From Ruminococcus sp. (GTDB taxonomy: Bacteria > Bacillota > Clostridia > Oscillospirales > Ruminococcaceae), in NCBI GenBank assembly GCA_024403935.1, contig JAKSQV010000003.1, positions 24,986 to 88,985 on the forward strand: a stretch of 64,000 bases of DNA, written 5' to 3'. Shown piece by piece: positions 59,242-64,000 of the stretch (within the stretch, counting starts at the first letter, position 1; the number at the start of each line of letters is the position of its first letter). Made by a program: the position numbers and the translations under genes. Under the pieces are notes generated by a model, which was not told where the DNA came from, did not search any database, and saw only the letters and a list, made by a program, of their open reading frames with translations.

Positions 59242-61401
59242 CTATTCTTCATCAAGGTTGAAATCTATTGTACCGTCGCTTACATTTACAGCGGCGCATA
59301 TCACCTGTACAGTATCGCCGAGTCTGTATGACCTGCCGCTGAATTTCTCGGTCAGCGCAACAGGCTCAGAATAGTCATACTCGCCCTCAGACAGAGTGCG
59401 TATGTGAACGAGTCCCTCCACCGTATTAGGAAGCTCGGCATAGAAGCCGAATTCTGTCACACCCGATATTTTAGCAGTAAAGCTTTCGCCGATATGCTGT
59501 TTCATATATTCCGCCTTGTAGCAGTCCTCGCACTCGCGTTCTATCGTGACTGCACGGTTCTCGGCATTCGTAGCTGTCTCGGCAGCCTTTGCCGCAAATC
59601 CGCTGTATCGCTTGTCGAGCCATTCTCCGTTGTAGCCTGCAAGAACATCGGTTATTATGCGATGTACCGCAAGGTCGGGATAACGGCGTATCGGCGAAGT
59701 GAAGTGCGCGTAGTCACTGAGCACGAGCCCGAAATGCCCGAGCGGCTCATCGGAATACTTTGCCTTTGCCATTGAGCGCAGCACCATCATATTGACGGCT
59801 TCAAACTCATCGGAACCGCGTACACTGTCAAGGATAGCGGCTGCATGGGCAGGCTTAAACTCCTGAAAATGCGGATACTCTATCCCCGCCTTCGTCAGTG
59901 CCTCACAGAGTGCGGCAGTCTTTTCCTCGGGCGGAGCTTCATGTACACGGTACACGAACGGGACTTTCTTTTCCATTGCAAGTCTGGCAGCAGATTCGTT
60001 TGCCGTAAGCATGAATTCCTCTATCATACGCTCCGACCTGCCGCGTTCTCTCGGCAGGACATCGCAGCAAACGCCGTCATCTCCGATAACGAGCATACTC
60101 TCGGTCGTTTCGAGCTCGGGAGCGTGTCGTCTCTTCTTCTTTGCGATGAGAATGTCCGCAAGCTCATTCATCAGAGCCAGCTCATCTGCCACAGAGCTGT
60201 ATTTATCTGTGATGCCGCTGTCGGCTGTTCCGTCCAGAAGCGCGTTTATCTCGGAATATACGCCCTTGACGCGTGATCGGATAACGCTCTTGCAGAAGCG
60301 GTAGCCGAGTATCTCTCCCTCATCAGACAGCTCGGTGAACGCTGTGAGCGTGAGCCTGTCCTCGTCGGGATTGAGCGAGCATATCCCGTTTGAAAGCTCC
60401 TTCGGGAGCATGGGTATTACCTTGTCAGCGTAGTAGATGCTCGTACCGCGGCACATTGCCTCCTTATCGAGCTCGCTGTTGGCTTTCACATAATGCGAAA
60501 CGTCCGCGATGTGGACTCCGAGCAGATAGCCTCTTTCCGTCCGTGAAACGGACACGGCATCGTCGAGGTCCTTGGACTCCGCGCTGTCTATGGTGAATAT
60601 CGGCAGGTCACGCAGGTCTTCGCGGTTATTGAAGCTGTACTCCTGCACGCCTCCCTCTGAGATCTTCTTTGCTTCCCTCTGCACCTCAGCGGAGAACTCC
60701 GCAGGTGCGCCGTGGATGCTGAGTATCGACTGTGCACATGAGGAAGCAAGCTCGCTGCTGCCGAAAACCGAAGTTATCTTCACTTTATGTTCGGCGTGAC
60801 GCTTGCCGCGGTAAACTATCTCCGCGAGCACCTTGTCGCCTTCCTCAAACGGGACTGAGCCGTCCCTGACTATTATCATGTGGTTGCGCCGCGCTATATC
60901 GGGAACAAGGTACAGGCTTCCGTCCTCACTGACTATCCTGCCCGTGAGAGCGGAGCTTCCGAAGCTGAGGATGTCCTCGACCTCGCCCTCGGGTTCGCCC
61001 GAACGTGAAACTATATTTGCTATGAGCACCCTGTCTCCCGGCATTGCGCCGAGCATACACTTTCCCGGGATGAAATACTCCACGCCGTCATCAGTGACAG
61101 CGAAGCCGAATGTCCGGCTGAGCCGCGTTACTTCGCCTGCTTTGAGCCCGAGCGCAGAGCACAATGCCGCCTTGGCACCCTTTCTGACGGTTATCACGCC
61201 TTCATTCCGCAGCTCCGTGAACGCCGTTACGAAGTTATCCCTGTTGTTCTTCTTTGTACGGCACTTCGTCTCAAGCATGGATATCGGCATGGTTTTCTTA
61301 TTGTATGAGCGCAGAAACGTGATTATCTTGTTTCTGCAGCTCTCAACGCTCAGCTCTGTATTTTTCTTTTCCGGTGATTTCTTTTTTGTTTTTCCTGCCA
61401 T
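59242..61401 (-). CDS. rnr: Ribonuclease R
   Basis: 719 residues. The N-terminal winged helix has KIITFLRSYNKKTMPISMLE. Two cold-shock domains follow (GFAVTDDGVEYFIPGKCMLGAMPGDRVL...). The RNB catalytic domain has TIDSAESKDLDDAVS, whose Asp residues bind Mg2+, and YFADKVIPMLPKELSNGICSLNP and FTSPIRRYPDLAVHR. The C-terminal S1 domain is FTAKISGVTEFGFYAELPNTVEGLVHI. It degrades structured RNA 3' to 5'. It lies 61 bp behind secG, the usual Firmicutes order; smpB, often next, is missing here. Confidence 0.97.
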   Translation of the reverse strand: MAGKTKKKSPEKKNTELSVESCRNKIITFLRSYNKKTMPISMLETKCRTKKNNRDNFVTAFTELRNEGVITVRKGAKAALCSALGLKAGEVTRLSRTFGFAVTDDGVEYFIPGKCMLGAMPGDRVLIANIVSRSGEPEGEVEDILSFGSSALTGRIVSEDGSLYLVPDIARRNHMIIVRDGSVPFEEGDKVLAEIVYRGKRHAEHKVKITSVFGSSELASSCAQSILSIHGAPAEFSAEVQREAKKISEGGVQEYSFNNREDLRDLPIFTIDSAESKDLDDAVSVSRTERGYLLGVHIADVSHYVKANSELDKEAMCRGTSIYYADKVIPMLPKELSNGICSLNPDEDRLTLTAFTELSDEGEILGYRFCKSVIRSRVKGVYSEINALLDGTADSGITDKYSSVADELALMNELADILIAKKKRRHAPELETTESMLVIGDDGVCCDVLPRERGRSERMIEEFMLTANESAARLAMEKKVPFVYRVHEAPPEEKTAALCEALTKAGIEYPHFQEFKPAHAAAILDSVRGSDEFEAVNMMVLRSMAKAKYSDEPLGHFGLVLSDYAHFTSPIRRYPDLAVHRIITDVLAGYNGEWLDKRYSGFAAKAAETATNAENRAVTIERECEDCYKAEYMKQHIGESFTAKISGVTEFGFYAELPNTVEGLVHIRTLSEGEYDYSEPVALTEKFSGRSYRLGDTVQVICAAVNVSDGTIDFNLDEE

Positions 61402-61425
61402 GTCTGCCCTTTTCTTTCCAAATGT

Positions 61426-61455
61426 AAAAAGCCCCGTGACTGTCAGTCACAGGGC
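61426..61455 (-). terminator. Terminator/attenuator between secG and rnr
   Basis: Minus-strand stem GCCC.GTGACTG / CAGTCAC.GGGC with a short loop, then TTTTT (61430-61426). It stands inside a normally co-transcribed pair, so it may reduce rnr relative to secG. Confidence 0.8.
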
Positions 61456-61462
61456 AGGTCGG

Positions 61463-61723
61463 TCACTTTTTAACGAAGATCGGCACGATGTTGAGCGCAA
61501 GAGTGATTATGAATATCAGTACTCCGAGCATTCTTGTGATCTTTGCAAGAATTGCTTCACGCGATCTGCCTTCATTCTTTGTGTAGAACGAATCCGTGCT
61601 TGCGCCTGTAAGTGCAGCCGTCATGCTGTCCTGAGATTTCTGCTCCTGTGCAAGACAGATAATGATTGTGATTACTGCTATGAGAAGGAGCGCTGCTCCT
61701 CCGATGATTTCCCATAATGCCAT
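61463..61723 (-). CDS. secG: Preprotein translocase subunit SecG
   Basis: 86 residues with two spans: ALWEIIGGAALLLIAVITIIICLAQEQKS and MLGVLIFIITLALNIVPIF, joined by a loop DSMTAALTGASTDSFYTKNEGRSREAIL. The loop matches the conserved SecG G-x-x-x-SFY/FG-type region. It assists the SecYEG channel. The ATG at 61723 lies 9 nt behind GGAGG. Confidence 0.93.
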   Translation of the reverse strand: MALWEIIGGAALLLIAVITIIICLAQEQKSQDSMTAALTGASTDSFYTKNEGRSREAILAKITRMLGVLIFIITLALNIVPIFVKK

Positions 61724-61816
61724 AATGATTGACCTCCAGATTATTTTTTGATATAAACCGTCCTGATATGACAATTTCCGAAACGGCATACGCCGCATAT
61801 TTCAATTAGCTTTACT

Positions 61817-61845
61817 ATTATACCACACTGTGCAGCTCATTTCAA
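61817..61845 (-). promoter_or_regulatory. Promoter of secG
   Basis: Minus strand TTGAAA (61845-61840), 17-bp spacer, TATAAT (61822-61817). Confidence 0.75.
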
Positions 61846-61870
61846 GTGCCGTATCTCGAAAAAGCACAGA

Positions 61871-61899
61871 AAAAACCACCGCTGTTTTTGGTGGTTTTT
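61871..61899. promoter_or_regulatory. Terminator-like hairpin in the secG-yabP divergent region
   Basis: Stem AAAAACCACC / GGTGGTTTTT, 10 bp with a 9-nt loop and a T-run on the plus side. No plus-strand gene ends here, so its role (insulator, or attenuator of yabP) is open. Confidence 0.5.
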
Positions 61900-61963
61900 C
61901 ACAATCCGCATATTTCTGCCCCCTGACGAATATGCTTTCAGTATCAACACACGGAGGGCAGCC

Positions 61964-62242
61964 ATGCAGGACACGACTATCAGAAAAGACCACGGCATGA
62001 TCATTGAGAACCGAAAAAAAATGAGCGTATCGGGCATAACCGATGTTGACAGCTTCGACGAAAAGGCAATATGTCTCTATACAGAGCTCGGCGAGCTGAC
62101 TGTACAGGGACGTGAGCTCCACATTGATACAATGAGCGTTGAAACGGGCGATATGACCATATCAGGTGAGATATGGGCTGTCATCTACGGTGACCGCGAC
62201 CGCAGAGGTCCGCTCTCGGTGCTCGGGAAGCTGTTCCGATGA
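61964..62242 (+). CDS. yabP: Spore protein YabP
   Basis: 92 residues matching YabP: HGMIIENRKKMSVSGITDVDSFDEKAICLYTELGELTVQGRELHIDTMSVETGDMTISGEIWAVIYGD. In Bacillus YabP is a forespore-related protein made under SigE and needed for cortex formation with YabQ. GGAGGG precedes the ATG. Its stop overlaps the yabQ start by 4 bases. An expected SigE promoter is not obvious; CATATT near 61909 is a partial -35 match. Confidence 0.93.
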   Translation: MQDTTIRKDHGMIIENRKKMSVSGITDVDSFDEKAICLYTELGELTVQGRELHIDTMSVETGDMTISGEIWAVIYGDRDRRGPLSVLGKLFR

Positions 62243-62775
62243 ACGTGCCCGAGACATTCTTCTCCGTCCGCGAGGAGCTCACGCTCTTCGGGCTGTCATG
62301 CGTTTCGGGAGCAGTGATAGGAATGTGTTATGACGCAGTAATGGCTTTTCGGCTGATACTGCGCCACAAAACGTGGCTCACAGCCCTTGAGGATCTCATT
62401 TTCCTTGCGGCATACGCGGTTTTTCTGTCGGCGTTCGCAGCCGTCGCAGCACACGGAGAACTGCGCTTTTACTACATCATCGGCAATGTGCTCGGCTTCG
62501 CGCTCTGCCATTTCACCCTCGGAAGCATTTTCATCCGCCTGCTCGGACGCATATACATGAAGACCGCCATGCTCGTCAGAGCTGTAACTGCTCCCGTAAG
62601 ACGCTTCTATGTACTTATAAGTAAAAAAGCAAGGGTGAAATTTGTGGGAAGTTCCAAATTTTTAAGAAAATCTATTAAAATGATAAATTTACTATTGCCA
62701 AACCAATGGCTTTTGCGTTATAATGAAAAAAATATAAAGAGAAAGAACGTGAATAACGTTGCTGAAAAAAAATAG
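62239..62775 (+). CDS. yabQ: Spore cortex biosynthesis protein YabQ
   Basis: 178 residues. Three or four spans are seen: ELTLFGLSCVSGAVIGMCYDAVMAF, ALEDLIFLAAYAVFLSAFAAVAAHG and LRFYYIIGNVLGFALCHFTLGSIF, which is the YabQ pattern. A basic C-terminal tail follows (RYNEKNIKRKNVNNVAEKK). It acts in the mother-cell membrane for cortex assembly. It overlaps yabP at its start and divIC at its end. Confidence 0.9.
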   Translation: MNVPETFFSVREELTLFGLSCVSGAVIGMCYDAVMAFRLILRHKTWLTALEDLIFLAAYAVFLSAFAAVAAHGELRFYYIIGNVLGFALCHFTLGSIFIRLLGRIYMKTAMLVRAVTAPVRRFYVLISKKARVKFVGSSKFLRKSIKMINLLLPNQWLLRYNEKNIKRKNVNNVAEKK

Positions 62776-63070
62776 AACAAATGCAAAGAAGAAAGGCTTG
62801 TTCAACCGCGGGCTGTTTAAACTTGTGGCAGCAGTTGTCATAACAGCCTGTGCCGCACTTATAATAACTACCGGAAAAGACTGCAGCGAAAAGGAAAAAG
62901 AACTTGCTCGTATACAGGCTAAGATAGACTCTTATAAGATCGAAAACGAGGATATGAGAAGAACTCTCGAAAGTGACGACATCTCCGCATATATGGAAAA
63001 GGTCGCTCTCGAAGAAAGAGGCTATGCATATCCGAATGAACGCCGTTTCTACGACACATCAAGAGACTGA
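62759..63070 (+). CDS. divIC: Septum formation initiator DivIC/FtsB-like
   Basis: 103 residues. A basic N-terminus precedes one span (LFKLVAAVVITACAALIITTG). A coiled coil follows (CSEKEKELARIQAKIDSYKIENEDMRRTLES), then the DivIC C-terminal pattern YMEKVALEERGYAYPNERRFYD. It forms a complex with FtsL and DivIB at the division septum. The start codon is TTG at 62759 and overlaps the yabQ end by 17 bases; the ribosome site is weak. Third gene of the yabP-yabQ-divIC-yabR set. Confidence 0.9.
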   Translation: MLKKNRTNAKKKGLFNRGLFKLVAAVVITACAALIITTGKDCSEKEKELARIQAKIDSYKIENEDMRRTLESDDISAYMEKVALEERGYAYPNERRFYDTSRD

Positions 63071-63123
63071 CCCGCGCGTCACGTCTGCAATTTCACAAAT
63101 TGAGCAAGGAGCTTTGAAGCAGT

Positions 63124-63564
63124 ATGCAGCTTGAAATTGGTAAAATATACACAGGCAAGGTCAAGGGAATAACCCAGTACGGCGCATTTGTCGATATCGA
63201 CGGCGGCGGAAACGGTATGGTACATATTTCCGAGATCTCAAATACTTTTGTTAACGAAATACGCGACCACCTCACTGAAGGTCAGGATGTCCGCGTCAAG
63301 GTGATCGGCATAAACGAGGCAGGAAAGGTAAGCCTTTCCATAAAGAAAGCCGTTGAGAATGAAGCTCCGCAGGATAAGGCTCCGCGCAGTACACCCCCAA
63401 GAGAGCGCAGAAGCAGGCCGAATGTCTGGGAGCCGAAAAAGACTGTTCCGCAGTCAGAAATGACCTTTGAGGATATGATGTCGCACTTCAAGCAGTCCAG
63501 CGAGGAGCGTATCGGCGACCTCAAAAGAAGCACCGACAGAAAAAACGGCACCAGAAGAAAATAA
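63124..63564 (+). CDS. yabR: S1-domain RNA-binding protein YabR
   Basis: 146 residues. One S1 domain occupies 1-75: LEIGKIYTGKVKGITQYGAFVDIDGGGNGMVHISEISNTFVNEIRDHLTEGQDVRVKVIGINEAGKVSLSIKKA. A basic, Pro/Arg-rich tail follows (RSTPPRERRSRPNVWEPKK). It probably binds RNA or the ribosome. Same position as yabR in Bacillus, directly after divIC. GAGCAAGGAGC lies upstream of the ATG. Confidence 0.93.
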   Translation: MQLEIGKIYTGKVKGITQYGAFVDIDGGGNGMVHISEISNTFVNEIRDHLTEGQDVRVKVIGINEAGKVSLSIKKAVENEAPQDKAPRSTPPRERRSRPNVWEPKKTVPQSEMTFEDMMSHFKQSSEERIGDLKRSTDRKNGTRRK

Positions 63565-63574
63565 AAGTATATGC

Positions 63575-63597
63575 GCCGCTCGAAAGAGCGGCTTTTT
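63575..63597 (+). terminator. Terminator of the yabPQ-divIC-yabR operon
   Basis: Stem GCCGCTC / GAGCGGC with a GAAA tetraloop, then TTTTT. Confidence 0.9.
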
Positions 63598-63623
63598 CTG
63601 TCACCTGACAGAATAATAAACTA

Positions 63624-63652
63624 TTGACATTCAGGCAAATTGGTGTTATCAT
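63624..63652 (+). promoter_or_regulatory. Promoter of the right-edge gene
   Basis: TTGACA (63624-63629), 17-bp spacer, TATCAT (63647-63652). Confidence 0.75.
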
Positions 63653-63693
63653 TATAACGTACGTTTATTTTTGTAAATAAAGAAGGTAAATAT

Positions 63694-64000
63694 ATGAATA
63701 ACAACGAAAAGAACAGCGAAAAACCAACAAACCCATCAGAAACCAAGAAAAAAACTTCTGAAAACGCAAAAGAAAATGAGCAGGTAAAGGCTGCCGCAGA
63801 AGTTCCTGCAAAGAAAAAGAAGAAGCGTTTCACAAAAAAGCGCGAGTTCGCAATACTGGCTCTCAGCATTGCCCTTGCATTCACCGCCTGCTTCTTCGTT
63901 CCTGCTGATACATTTCTGGCAAATCAGAACGAATTCATCGTGTGCGCTCCGCGTATACTCCTGCCGCTCCTCGGAGTTGCACTGGCGGCTTCCGCAGCAC
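63694..64000 (+). CDS. Membrane protein, 3' part outside the window
   Basis: 102 codons are visible. The first ~60 residues are Lys/Glu/Asn-rich and cytoplasmic (KKKTSENAKENEQV... KKKKKRFTKKREF). Then come at least two spans: FAILALSIALAFTACFFVPADTFLANQ and IVCAPRILLPLLGVALAASAA. Such starts occur in large surface-polysaccharide enzymes (LTA-synthase-like, GT-C-like), but too little is present to decide. It is not spoIIE, which follows yabR in Bacillus. AGAAGG lies before the ATG. Confidence 0.6.
   Translation, partial: MNNNEKNSEKPTNPSETKKKTSENAKENEQVKAAAEVPAKKKKKRFTKKREFAILALSIALAFTACFFVPADTFLANQNEFIVCAPRILLPLLGVALAASAA

Overview
The window looks like chromosomal DNA of a cellulolytic, low-to-mid GC Clostridia of the Ruminococcus / Oscillospiraceae type. 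The evidence is a secreted GH5 cellulase with a poly-Thr linker and a type I dockerin, a lipoprotein with a cohesin-like domain, a GH26 mannanase lipoprotein, a GH95 fucosidase, Firmicutes-type housekeeping gene order (SRP RNA-dnaX-ybaB-recR, secG-rnr, yabP-yabQ-divIC-yabR, ecfA1-ecfA2-ecfT-truA), and sporulation genes (spo0A, gpr, yabP, yabQ). The species cannot be fixed from the sequence alone. I see no prophage, no integrase and no CRISPR array.

Layout. 1-6.3 kb: a cell-surface/glycan region with a GT4 glycosyltransferase cut by the window edge, a DUF4214-like protein, the GH5-dockerin cellulase, a small double zinc-ribbon protein, tRNA-Ala(CGC), an unusual 220-bp run of adjacent stem-loops behind a consensus promoter, and a Wzx-type flippase. 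6.3-14.5 kb: deoD, an orphan carB, two zinc-ribbon proteins of unknown function (one with two tandem-repeat arrays) and mscL. 14.9-21.3 kb: a VanY-type carboxypeptidase, rpsT, gpr, then recR, ybaB, dnaX and a TPR membrane protein read leftward behind the SRP RNA. 21.4-28.4 kb: GH95, GH26, a HAD-like protein, spo0A and a flavin-reductase-like protein on the plus strand. 28.5-46.1 kb: a long minus-strand run, read from the right as ruvC-ruvA-sseB-ruvB, a papain-fold-like protein, a glmM-like gene, a methyltransferase, a small membrane protein, ecfA1-ecfA2-ecfT, yfhO, truA, a DUF5711 protein, a CvpA-like protein, a MITE-like element, clpE and the cohesin-like lipoprotein. 46.4-53.9 kb: pheA, metH, two cyclophilin genes and murA on plus. 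54-61.7 kb: secG, rnr, a lipoprotein, a P-type Ca2+ ATPase and lysC on minus. 62-64 kb: the spore-coat/cortex and division cluster yabP-yabQ-divIC-yabR, then the start of a membrane protein.

Points that stand out. (1) Six consecutive hairpins at 4611-4831 follow a near-perfect sigma-A promoter; their two ends can also pair with each other, which suggests an unrecognised structured RNA. (2) The first of those hairpins has the same 5' arm (CAATAACCGC) as the leader hairpin of an unrelated gene at 12106-12130, each time 10-15 nt behind the -10 box. (3) A 180-bp element with 21-bp inverted ends fills the gap in front of clpE and supplies its best promoter. (4) Several enzyme-family members have lost signature residues: the glmM-like protein (all four active-site loops), DnaX (Walker B) and a HAD-like protein (nucleophile Asp replaced by Arg). 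(5) A membrane-anchored cohesin-like domain is translationally coupled to a Clp ATPase in the same window as a dockerin enzyme.
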